From: Palleronia caenipelagi
GTDB taxonomy: Bacteria; Pseudomonadota; Alphaproteobacteria; Rhodobacterales; Rhodobacteraceae
NCBI RefSeq assembly: GCF_007004065.1
Contig: NZ_VFSV01000008.1
Coordinates: 1 to 64,000, forward strand
DNA length: 64,000 bases
Direction: 5' to 3'
The first letter of the stretch is position 1. The number at the start of each line of letters is the position of its first letter. Under the pieces are notes generated by a model. That model did no database searches, was not told where the DNA came from, and was given only the letters and a program-made list of their open reading frames with translations. A program made the position numbers and the translations under genes. This document shows, piece by piece, positions 28,046-35,839 of this stretch.

Positions 28046-29086
28046 TCATTCTGGTATAATCCACATGTGTTCCGGCGCCAGCTTCAGCCAGACCGGCGCC
28101 CCGAGTTCAAGCATTCTGCGCGCCTGTTCAGTGACATTCACGTGAGTATTTTGACACGCAACCGAGTAGCTGACCGTCGCACCGAAAAACTCGCGGGCAA
28201 TGATGCGACCTTCGATATCTGTGGGGGCCGTGCGCTCTGTCCCTATATCGATGAGCTCGCTGCGCGCCATGACGTGCACCGCGTCGCCGGTCTGTCCCTG
28301 ACGCCAGGGGCAAACCAGCGTTCCCAACGGCGTGTCCACAAGGTCAGGATCCCGCAACCGTCCGGGCACGAGATTTGTCGCGCCCAAAAACCGCGCAACG
28401 TTGAGGCTGGCGGGCTTGCGATACAGCCGGTCAGGCGCACCGTACTGCGCCAACCGCCCGTCGAAGATCACCGCGACGCGGTCGGCAAGCTCCATCGCTT
28501 CGACCTGATCGTGGGTGACGAAAATCGTCGTAATTCCCAGCCGCTGTTGCAACTCCCGGATAAAGCGTCGCATCTCGCCCCGGAGGCCGGTGTCGAGATT
28601 GGCCAGCGGCTCGTCCATCATCAGCACATCCGGTTCGGTGATCAGCGTCCGCGCGATGGCCACCCGCTGCATCTGCCCGCCCGAGAGCTGCGACGGGAAC
28701 CGCTTCCGATACTCCGAGAGCTGCACCACGCCGAGAATCTCCGCGACCCGCTCCGCGATCTCGGATTTCGGCAGCCCACGTATGCTCAGTCCGAATGCCA
28801 CGTTCTTCTCAACGGTCATGTGCGGGAAAAGGGCGTAACGCTGGAACACCATGCCCACATTGCGCTCCTGAACGCTCACCCCGGAGACATCGCGCCCTTC
28901 AAAGAGGATCTGACCCGCGCTCGGCGTCTCCAGCCCGGAAATCATCCGCAGTGTCGTGGTCTTGCCGCAGCCCGATGGCCCCAGCAGCGCCACCAGTTCG
29001 CCGTCTGGAATGCGCAGATCGAGCGCCTCGATGGCGACCTCATCCCCAAAGCGCTTGGCCACCGATCTGAGCTGAACTTCTGTCAC
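28046..29086 (-). CDS. ABC importer ATP-binding protein
   Basis: GTG at 29086 is preferred: GAGGGAG lies 6 nt upstream and the core starts TEVQLRSVAKRFG, giving 346 residues. Walker A is GPSGCGKTT, the signature LSGGQMQRVAIAR, Walker B VLMMDEPLANLD, and the H-loop VTHDQ. A C-terminal TOBE domain (about 245-340) is present, as in PotA/FbpC/MalK-type ATPases and unlike the short E. coli YnjD. It is the first gene of the four-gene importer operon. Frame upstream of 29086 is open but not homologous. Confidence 0.92.
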   Translation of the reverse strand: MTEVQLRSVAKRFGDEVAIEALDLRIPDGELVALLGPSGCGKTTTLRMISGLETPSAGQILFEGRDVSGVSVQERNVGMVFQRYALFPHMTVEKNVAFGLSIRGLPKSEIAERVAEILGVVQLSEYRKRFPSQLSGGQMQRVAIARTLITEPDVLMMDEPLANLDTGLRGEMRRFIRELQQRLGITTIFVTHDQVEAMELADRVAVIFDGRLAQYGAPDRLYRKPASLNVARFLGATNLVPGRLRDPDLVDTPLGTLVCPWRQGQTGDAVHVMARSELIDIGTERTAPTDIEGRIIAREFFGATVSYSVACQNTHVNVTEQARRMLELGAPVWLKLAPEHMWIIPE

Positions 29087-29242
29087 GCACACTCCCTCGC
29101 GGCTCACCCTGACGTGGCGCGCTTTTGCCAGCAAGGGCAAAGAAATACACCTCACGATCCCGTGGCGGAGATGCAGCGCCAGCTTGCGATCTGATCCGGT
29201 CTGGGCGATGCAGGGAGACTGTCACCCTGCGCGAGAGAGCCC

Positions 29243-30490
29243 ATGAACGATTTCACCGACACCGCCCTCGCCATCACTGCCCGCCTGCGCGCGATGTTTC
29301 CGGCGACGCCGCTGCAAAAGAATGCCTATCTCAGCCAGAAATACGAGGCCGAGATCTGGCTGAAGCGCGAGGACCTGACGCCCGTCCGCTCCTACAAGAT
29401 CCGGGGCGCCTTCAACGCCATGCGCAAGGCCCGCGAGGCAAACCCTGATCAGACGCTGTTCGTTGCTGCGAGTGCGGGCAATCACGCGCAGGGGGTGGCC
29501 TTTAACTGCGCGCATTTCGGCGTGCGTGGGGTGATCTTCATGCCGGTGACCACGCCAAAACAAAAGGTCGATAAGACCCGGGCTTTTGGCGGCGAGCATG
29601 TCGAGATCAAGCTGATCGGCGACTATTTCGACGAAACCCTTCGGGTCGCGCAGGAGTTCTGCGCCGCCGAGGGCGGGCATTTTCTCGCCCCCTTCGACGA
29701 TCCTTTTGTCATCGAGGGGCAGTCGAGCGTCGCGGTGGAAATCCTCGAAGAACTGGGCGACGCGCCCGATCTGGTGGTTCTGCCCGTGGGCGGCGGCGGC
29801 CTGTCTTCGGGCATCAAACGCTATTTCGAAGCAGTGGGCGCCGAAATCCCGCTGGTTCTGGTCGAGCCTACCGGTGGCGCCAGTCTGACCGCCGCGCTGG
29901 CCGCAGGCGAGCCGGTGGCGCTGCCGCAGGTGGACAGTTTTGTGGACGGCGCGTCGGTGGCCAAAATCGGCGCGCGAAACTTTGACATCCTGCGTGATGT
30001 GCCACCCAAGAGCGTACTGCTGTCGCCGGAGGATCGGGTCTGCGAAACGATCCTCGAAATGCTGAATGTCGAAGGCGTGGTTCTGGAACCTGCCGGAGCC
30101 CTGTCGGTGGACGTGCTGCCCGAACTGGCCGACCAGATCCGGGGCAAGCGCGTGGTCTGCGTCACCTCCGGCGGCAATTTCGACTTTGAGCGCCTGCCCG
30201 AGGTGAAGGAACGCGCCCAGCGCCATGCGGGGCTGAAAAAGTATTTCATCCTGCGTATGCCCCAGCGCCCGGGCGCGCTCAGGGATTTTCTGGAGATGCT
30301 GGGTCCCGAAGACGACATCGCCCGGTTCGAGTACCTGAAAAAATCAGCCCGGAACTTCGGCTCGGTGCTGATCTGCATCGAGACCACGCAGCCGCAGAAT
30401 TTCGACGTTCTGTTCGAGCGGCTCGACCGGGCGGACTTCGCCTATCGCGATATCACCGACGATCAGATTCTCGCCGAATTCCTCGTGTGA
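29243..30490 (+). CDS. ilvA: Threonine ammonia-lyase
   Basis: The PLP enzyme converts threonine to 2-oxobutyrate for isoleucine synthesis. It has 415 residues; the PLP lysine is Lys52 in SYKIRGAF, and the phosphate loop is VGGGGLSSG near residue 177. A single ACT-like regulatory domain occupies about 325-405 (YFILRMPQRPGALRDFLEML). One short regulatory domain rather than two is the common short biosynthetic form, which tends to be regulated differently from the E. coli enzyme. ilvD is about 9 kb away in this window. Confidence 0.93.
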   Translation: MNDFTDTALAITARLRAMFPATPLQKNAYLSQKYEAEIWLKREDLTPVRSYKIRGAFNAMRKAREANPDQTLFVAASAGNHAQGVAFNCAHFGVRGVIFMPVTTPKQKVDKTRAFGGEHVEIKLIGDYFDETLRVAQEFCAAEGGHFLAPFDDPFVIEGQSSVAVEILEELGDAPDLVVLPVGGGGLSSGIKRYFEAVGAEIPLVLVEPTGGASLTAALAAGEPVALPQVDSFVDGASVAKIGARNFDILRDVPPKSVLLSPEDRVCETILEMLNVEGVVLEPAGALSVDVLPELADQIRGKRVVCVTSGGNFDFERLPEVKERAQRHAGLKKYFILRMPQRPGALRDFLEMLGPEDDIARFEYLKKSARNFGSVLICIETTQPQNFDVLFERLDRADFAYRDITDDQILAEFLV

Positions 30491-30496
30491 GGGCGC

Positions 30497-30520
30497 GGCC
30501 TGCCCGACGCCGGGCAGGCC
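30497..30520 (+). terminator. Strong hairpin between converging ilvA and peroxiredoxin genes
   Basis: GGCCTGCCCG (30497-30506) and CGGGCAGGCC (30511-30520) pair perfectly over 10 bp with an ACGC loop. Neither side has a T-run, so this may be a Rho-dependent end protector rather than a true intrinsic terminator. Confidence 0.5.
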
Positions 30521-30529
30521 CTCAGCCTG

Positions 30530-31018
30530 TCAGAGCGTCGAGAGGATATATTCGCCGCCGCTGGTGTTGCAGGTGCCGGGTTCGTCTTCGTCGAGGGTCA
30601 GGACCACACCGTCTTCAACCACCATCGCATAGCGCTTGGAGCGGTCGTAGAACCCAACCGGCGGGGCAGTAAAGCTCATGCCGATGGCCTTGGAATACTC
30701 CGCCGCCGAATCGCCAAGGATCGTGATCCCGGCCTCTGCGGCGCCCGTATCCTTGCCCCATTGCGCCAGCACAAACGGATCGTTGACCGAAATGCAGATG
30801 ATTTCGTCGATCCCCTTTTCACGAAGCGCGTCGGCGTTCCGCACGAAAGACGGCATATGCGCCGCCGTGCAGGTGCGCGTATAGGCGCCTGGCAGGCCAA
30901 AGATGACCACCTTGCGGCCCTCCAGCTTCTCCCGGAGCTGGACCTCACCGGGGCCGCTTTCGTCGTCGAAAATCAGGAAAGTAGCGTCGGGCAGACGGTC
31001 GCCGGTCTTGATGGCCAT
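30530..31018 (-). CDS. Peroxiredoxin of the Prx5 (AhpC/TSA-like) family
   Basis: From ATG 31018 the protein has 162 residues. The peroxidatic Cys50 sits in GLPGAYTRTC, keeping the PxxxTxxC catalytic pattern, with Arg where many Prx5 proteins have Pro before Thr-Cys. Cys150 near the C-terminus (EPGTCNTSGGEY) is placed like the resolving Cys of human PRDX5, suggesting an atypical 2-Cys cycle. The protein reduces hydrogen peroxide and alkyl peroxides in the cytoplasm using glutaredoxin or thioredoxin. It is divergent from the flavoprotein gene by 70 bp. Confidence 0.92.
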   Translation of the reverse strand: MAIKTGDRLPDATFLIFDDESGPGEVQLREKLEGRKVVIFGLPGAYTRTCTAAHMPSFVRNADALREKGIDEIICISVNDPFVLAQWGKDTGAAEAGITILGDSAAEYSKAIGMSFTAPPVGFYDRSKRYAMVVEDGVVLTLDEDEPGTCNTSGGEYILSTL

Positions 31019-31090
31019 GAGCGAACTCCTTTGCGTTGGACTCATGCACGTTTATAGGCGGGTGAGCAGCGCTTTCCAGAGGGGGCCGGG

Positions 31091-32296
31091 ATGGATCACA
31101 TTGTTGTCGTGGGCGGCGGGCAGGCCGGGCAGTCGGTCGTCGAGACGCTCCGGACCAAGGGATATGCCGGTCGGCTGACCCTGATCTGCGGCGAGCCGCA
31201 CCTGCCCTACCAGCGCCCGCCTTTGTCGAAGGCCTATCTCCTGGGCGAGATGACCCGTGAGCGGCTGCTCCTGCGCCCGCAGGATTGGTATGACGAGCGT
31301 GCGGTCGATCTGCGTCTGGGCACCCGCGCCGAGGCGCTGGACCCGGTGGCCCGGACGGTGCGGGTTGGGGACGAGGTTCTGGGCTATGACGGGCTGGTGC
31401 TGACCCCGGGTCTCGGCGCGCGCAGCCTGCCTGCGGAGATTGGGGGTAATCTGGAGAACGTCTTTACCATCCGGACACTGGCCGATGTGGACGCGCTGGA
31501 GGCGCCTCTGACATCGGCGCGGCACGTGGTTGTGGTAGGCGGCGGGTATATCGGTCTTGAGGCCGCCGCCGTCGCGCGCAAGCTCGGGGCCGAGGTGACC
31601 GTGCTGGAGGCCGGAGAGCGGATCCTTGGCCGTGTCGCCTGCGCCGAGACCGCCGATGCCATGCGCTCGCTACACCAGAGCCATGGTGTGACCCTGCGCG
31701 AGGGCGTCACGCTGGAGCGGCTGACGGGCGACACCCGCGTGACTGGAGCGGTGCTCTCGGATGGCGAGGAGATTGCCGCCGACCTGGTCATCGTCGGCAT
31801 CGGCCTCTGCCCCGCCTGTCCCATCGCGGAGGAGGCCGGGCTGGAAATAGCGGGGGGGATCGTCACAGATGCGCGTGGCCGGACGAGTGCCGAAGGCATT
31901 TGGGCGGCGGGCGATGTGGCTGTCTTCCCCTATCAAGGCCAGCCGACGCGGCTCGAAAGCGTGCAGAACGCCATCGACATGGGCGCTGCCCTGGCCTCTG
32001 ACATGCTGGGTCAGGGTCAGGATTACGTGCCGGTGCCGTGGTTCTGGTCCGACCAATATGACATGAAACTGCAGATCGCCGGTCTTGCGCGCGACTATGA
32101 CAGGATCATCACGCGAACAGACGGTGACGGTGTGTCCCACTGGTACTATGCGGGCGACCGCTTCGTGGCGGTCGATGCGCTGAACGACCCCCGTGCCTTC
32201 ATGGTCGGCAAGCGTCTGGTCTCCATGGACAAATCCCCCGATCCCGATGCCGTGGCAGACCCCGCAACCGAGCTGAAGACGCTCCTGCGCGGATGA
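31091..32296 (+). CDS. Ferredoxin reductase-like FAD/NAD(P)H oxidoreductase
   Basis: The 401 residues have an N-terminal FAD-binding Rossmann motif (VVVGGGQAGQS), the PYQRPPLSKAYL stretch typical of putidaredoxin/rhodocoxin reductases, and a second NAD(P)H Rossmann motif (VVVGGGYIGLEAA) near residue 145. WAAGDVAVFP is the second FAD-binding motif, and the C-terminus has WFWSDQYDMKLQIAG. These reductases pass electrons to [2Fe-2S] ferredoxins feeding P450s or dioxygenases. No ferredoxin or oxygenase gene is adjacent, so the partner is unknown. Its stop overlaps the rsmD start (ATGA). Confidence 0.9.
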   Translation: MDHIVVVGGGQAGQSVVETLRTKGYAGRLTLICGEPHLPYQRPPLSKAYLLGEMTRERLLLRPQDWYDERAVDLRLGTRAEALDPVARTVRVGDEVLGYDGLVLTPGLGARSLPAEIGGNLENVFTIRTLADVDALEAPLTSARHVVVVGGGYIGLEAAAVARKLGAEVTVLEAGERILGRVACAETADAMRSLHQSHGVTLREGVTLERLTGDTRVTGAVLSDGEEIAADLVIVGIGLCPACPIAEEAGLEIAGGIVTDARGRTSAEGIWAAGDVAVFPYQGQPTRLESVQNAIDMGAALASDMLGQGQDYVPVPWFWSDQYDMKLQIAGLARDYDRIITRTDGDGVSHWYYAGDRFVAVDALNDPRAFMVGKRLVSMDKSPDPDAVADPATELKTLLRG

Positions 32297-32859
32297 GGAT
32301 CATCGGCGGCAGTCACGGAGGCCGGGTTCTGGCCAGCGTCGGCAAGGGCGACCCCGGCGCCCATCTGCGACCCACCACCGACCGGGTGCGCGAGAGCCTG
32401 TTTTCCGCGCTGGAGGGCGGGCGGTTTGGCGATCCGATCGAAGGCGCGCGGGTGCTGGATCTCTTTGCCGGGACAGGGGCGCTGGGGCTTGAGGCCCTGT
32501 CGCGCGGCGCGGCGCATGTGACCTTTGTCGAAAACGGGCGGGTGGCGCTGGGGCTCCTTGGCCGTAACATCGCGAGCCTCGGCGAGGCTGCCCGGACTCG
32601 CGTGGTCAAATCCAACGCGACCCGACTGCGTGAGGCGTCGGCGGCCGCAGCGCTGGTCTTCCTGGACCCGCCTTATGGCAAAGGCCTTGGCGCGCCCGCG
32701 CTCACCGCTGCGCTGGCAGGCGGATGGATCGCCCCCGGCGCGCTGATCGTCTGGGAGGACGCCTCCGAGGCCGCCCTGCCCCACGGCCTCAGCCGTCTCG
32801 ACGCGCGGCGATACGGCGATACCTGGATCACATTTGCCCGACACGGCGACGGAGATTGA
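32293..32859 (+). CDS. rsmD: 16S rRNA (guanine(966)-N(2))-methyltransferase
   Basis: The 188-residue enzyme begins MRIIGGSHGGRVL and has RPTTDRVRESLFSAL, both RsmD signatures. SAM motif I is VLDLFAGTGALGLEAL and the catalytic motif is LDPPYGKG. It methylates G966 of 16S rRNA during 30S assembly. The 4-bp ATGA overlap with the flavoprotein gene and 3-bp spacing to the next gene point to one transcript of three genes of unrelated function. Confidence 0.94.
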   Translation: MRIIGGSHGGRVLASVGKGDPGAHLRPTTDRVRESLFSALEGGRFGDPIEGARVLDLFAGTGALGLEALSRGAAHVTFVENGRVALGLLGRNIASLGEAARTRVVKSNATRLREASAAAALVFLDPPYGKGLGAPALTAALAGGWIAPGALIVWEDASEAALPHGLSRLDARRYGDTWITFARHGDGD

Positions 32860-32862
32860 GCG

Positions 32863-33795
32863 ATGGCACTACGAATGATCACGGGTGACGACCTGCCCGA
32901 CGCCCCGGACTGGCACGCAGCGGTCGCGGCGCTGGAGGCCGGACACCGGCTGCCCCGCGCTGAAGTCGGCGACATCTTTCTCGGCCCTGCGGGACGCACC
33001 CTGCTCAGCCGGGGCGCGCGGATTGAGGGGCTGGGCTTCGGCCAGAAATCAGTGACGGTCTATGGCGACAATCCCAAAGCGGGCCTGCCCACAGTTCAGG
33101 GGGCCATGCTGCTGTTTGACGATACGCATGGCACCCCACTGGCAGTAATCGACAGCGCGCTGGTCACCGATCTGAAGACCGCTGCCGACTCGGTTCTGGG
33201 CGCCCGGCTCCTGGCGCGGTCGGACAGCCGGACCCTGCTCATCGCCGGAGCAGGGCAGGTGGCGCGCAATCTGGTCGCGGCCTATGGCGCGATCTTCCCG
33301 GCGCTGGAGCGGATTTTGATCTGGGCGCGGCGTCCCGAGCAAGCCCAGGCGCTGGTGGACAGCATCGACACTCCGCCCGCGCCACTGCAAGCTGTGGCCG
33401 ATTTGACGAGCGCCGCCCGCGCGGCCGACATCATCTCCACTGCGACCATGGCGACAGCACCGATTCTGCGGGGCGACTGGCTCCGGCCCGGCACCCATGT
33501 GGATCTGATCGGCGCGTTCAAGGCGGATATGCGCGAAGCTGACGATACGGTCTTGAGGCGGGGCAGGCTGTTCGTGGACAGTCGCGACACCACCCTTGGC
33601 CATATCGGAGAGCTGATGATCCCCGTCTCGGAACGCGTCATCACGGCGCAGGATGTGGTGGGCGATCTCTACGATCTCGTCGCCGGGAGAGTTGGCCGTG
33701 AAACGCCGGAAGACATCACCGTGTTCAAGAACGGCGGTGGTGCACATCTGGACCTGATGATCGCCCGGATGATCCTTGAGCAGGCTGTTGCCTAG
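32863..33795 (+). CDS. Ornithine cyclodeaminase / mu-crystallin family protein
   Basis: The 310-residue NAD(P)-dependent enzyme has the family start and the Rossmann motif IAGAGQVARNLVAAY near residue 127. Substrate-side stretches are KSVTVYGDN, GLPTVQGAMLLFD and the conserved STATMATAPIL. Members include ornithine cyclodeaminase, alanine dehydrogenase and ketimine reductases such as L-lysine or delta-1-pyrroline-2-carboxylate reductase, and the specificity cannot be called here. It overlaps the convergent iolB gene by 4 bp at its 3-prime end. Confidence 0.88.
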   Translation: MALRMITGDDLPDAPDWHAAVAALEAGHRLPRAEVGDIFLGPAGRTLLSRGARIEGLGFGQKSVTVYGDNPKAGLPTVQGAMLLFDDTHGTPLAVIDSALVTDLKTAADSVLGARLLARSDSRTLLIAGAGQVARNLVAAYGAIFPALERILIWARRPEQAQALVDSIDTPPAPLQAVADLTSAARAADIISTATMATAPILRGDWLRPGTHVDLIGAFKADMREADDTVLRRGRLFVDSRDTTLGHIGELMIPVSERVITAQDVVGDLYDLVAGRVGRETPEDITVFKNGGGAHLDLMIARMILEQAVA

Positions 33796-34598
33796 GCATC
33801 CCGCTCCATGATCCACTCAACCTCCGGCGCAGCTACAAAGCGCCATTTGCGCAGCGGACCCGCCATCACGTTGAGGTAATACATCTCGAACCCGTAGGGC
33901 GCGCCGCAGGGATGGTGACCGCGCGGCACGAGCACCACATCCCCGTCGCTGACCGCCATCGTTTCGTCGAGCCCCCCGTCATCGGTATAGACCCGCTGAA
34001 TCCCAAAGCCCGAAGCGGGGTTCAGTCGGTGGTAATAGGTCTCTTCCAGATAGGTGATCCGGGGGAAGTCGTCTTCGTCATGACGATGGCTCGGGTAGCT
34101 GGACCAGTGCCCGGCGGGGGTGAAGACCTCGGTCACCAAGAGGCTGTCGGCCACATCCTCCGCCTCCATGGCGATGTTGTTGATATAGCGCGTGTTTGTG
34201 CCCTTGCCCCTCTCGGTCAGGGTGATGCCGTCGGGACCGATCCTGCGCGCCTCGTGGCCGCCCTTGCCCGGAGCCGAGCAGACAGCGACGGTGCAATCGG
34301 TTTCCGCGACCAGCGACCAGTCCTGCCCGTTCGGAACGTAGAGCGCATGGGGCGGCGTGCGCTCAAAAACGCTCATCCGGTCGCCCAAGATGCCCCAATC
34401 CTGCCCGGCAGCGGTGATCCGGGCCTTACCCTCGACCATCACCAGAATGACCTCGCGGTCGCCGGTCGCCTCTGCGGCACTCTCCCCTGCGCGCAGACGG
34501 TGGAGCGCAAAACCCACATAACGCCACCCCGCGCTCTCAGGCGTGATCCGGTGCACCTCGCCATGGGTGCCAAAGGGTTTTCTGAGCAGATCGGGCAT
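33792..34598 (-). CDS. iolB: 5-deoxy-glucuronate isomerase
   Basis: IolB converts 5-deoxy-glucuronate to 5-dehydro-2-deoxy-gluconate in inositol breakdown. From ATG 34598 (AGGAGGACCC upstream) the protein has 268 residues in a bicupin fold. Metal-binding residues are visible in WSSYPSHRHDEDD and YLEETYYHRL, and VPRGHHPCGAPYGFEMYYLNVMAG is a strong IolB signature. It is the last gene of the inositol operon and ends against the ornithine-cyclodeaminase homologue on the other strand. Confidence 0.95.
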   Translation of the reverse strand: MPDLLRKPFGTHGEVHRITPESAGWRYVGFALHRLRAGESAAEATGDREVILVMVEGKARITAAGQDWGILGDRMSVFERTPPHALYVPNGQDWSLVAETDCTVAVCSAPGKGGHEARRIGPDGITLTERGKGTNTRYINNIAMEAEDVADSLLVTEVFTPAGHWSSYPSHRHDEDDFPRITYLEETYYHRLNPASGFGIQRVYTDDGGLDETMAVSDGDVVLVPRGHHPCGAPYGFEMYYLNVMAGPLRKWRFVAAPEVEWIMERDA

Positions 34599-34611
34599 GG
34601 GTCCTCCTCGT

Positions 34612-35757
34612 TCAGGGCAGGCGGCGGCGGGCCTGTGCGTCCAACGCCTCCGCAAACTCGGCCTCAGACCAGCCCGCGTCAAGCGCGCGGCGCATCAGCT
34701 CGGCCTGGCTCTCGGGGGCAAGTCCGCCTACGGGCGGATCGGTGTCGAGATTGGTTGGGAACGGGTAGCCCTCGGCGGTGGCGGCGATGGCGGCATCCCG
34801 TTCGGCCACGCTCAGCCCCGCGTCCCGCAACACCGGAAAGAGCGCTTTGGACATGGCGAGGCGGTCGAGGCTCTCCATGGCGCGGCCAAATGCGGAGGAG
34901 ACCTGAAACAGGTTTGCCATGCGGTGAATGTCCGCGCTGCGATTCTCCCCCGCCGCGTGGAACAGGGCGGGGTTAAAGAACACCGCATCCCCTTTCTCCA
35001 GCGGCAACTGGATGCAGCGCGCCTCGAAAACCTCCGCATGTGAGGGGTCGTGGAACGCGACATAGCCGGGCTCATAGAGCTGCGAAAACGGCAGGAGCTT
35101 CGTCGGGCCGCTCTCCACCGGCATGTCACAATGGGCCACCGCGCCTTGCAAGGTCAGAGTGGCGGTGACCAAATGGGCGTGGACCGGGTACCGCGCGGCA
35201 GCCTCGGCGGTCTGAAAGCCGAGGTGGTAATCCCGGTGCGCGGACTGCGCCTGACCGCCGGGCCGGACCTGATTGATCTGCGTCGTCACCTGATAATTCG
35301 GACCCAGCCACGCCTCGCACACAGCGGCAACAGACGGGCTACCCATGTAGCGGGCGTAGTTTTCCGGGTCGCGGAGGCAATGTTTCTGCGCCGCGTTCCA
35401 GATCCGGTCATTGGCGCCGGAGGCTGCAAAGTGGTCGCCCTTGCCCGAGGCCCCGGCCCGCTCATCGGCGATGATCTGGTTATAGACCTCCGTTGCCTGG
35501 TCGATCACGGCAGGATCAGGCAGCGCGCCTTTGAGCACCAGCACACCAGCAGACCGGCCCAGTACAGACCCCCATTCCGACAGAACCGCGGTCCGCCGGA
35601 TGGGATCAGTCAGGTCCCCAACCCGATAGAGCGGCACATTCTGCGCAATCTCGTCTGCCAGAGGCACCTCGGCCTGGGTCAATTGGCGGTCGATCAGCAC
35701 CTTGAACGCGGCGAGATCGCCGGAATTGGCATCGAAAAACCCGTGATGCTGCGTCAT
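34612..35757 (-). CDS. PhyH-type Fe(II)/2-oxoglutarate dioxygenase in the inositol operon
   Basis: The 381-residue protein has the jelly-roll metal site His174-x-Asp176 (AHRDYH) with distal His267 (FFNPALFHAAG) and the 2-oxoglutarate-binding Arg273 (ENRS). It therefore looks like a competent phytanoyl-CoA dioxygenase-family enzyme. These enzymes hydroxylate or demethylate small molecules; the substrate is not known. It lies between iolD and iolB, 13 bp before iolB, and is not part of the classical inositol pathway. Oxidative demethylation of a methylated inositol is a speculation from context only. Confidence 0.82.
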   Translation of the reverse strand: MTQHHGFFDANSGDLAAFKVLIDRQLTQAEVPLADEIAQNVPLYRVGDLTDPIRRTAVLSEWGSVLGRSAGVLVLKGALPDPAVIDQATEVYNQIIADERAGASGKGDHFAASGANDRIWNAAQKHCLRDPENYARYMGSPSVAAVCEAWLGPNYQVTTQINQVRPGGQAQSAHRDYHLGFQTAEAAARYPVHAHLVTATLTLQGAVAHCDMPVESGPTKLLPFSQLYEPGYVAFHDPSHAEVFEARCIQLPLEKGDAVFFNPALFHAAGENRSADIHRMANLFQVSSAFGRAMESLDRLAMSKALFPVLRDAGLSVAERDAAIAATAEGYPFPTNLDTDPPVGGLAPESQAELMRRALDAGWSEAEFAEALDAQARRRLP

Positions 35758-35839
35758 TCAATCCTCCTCCCTGCTGAAAGACCCGCAAACAGGCGAGACC
35801 CACGCCACCCGATGGGAGCGCAGGTCTGCGTCATGCGTC

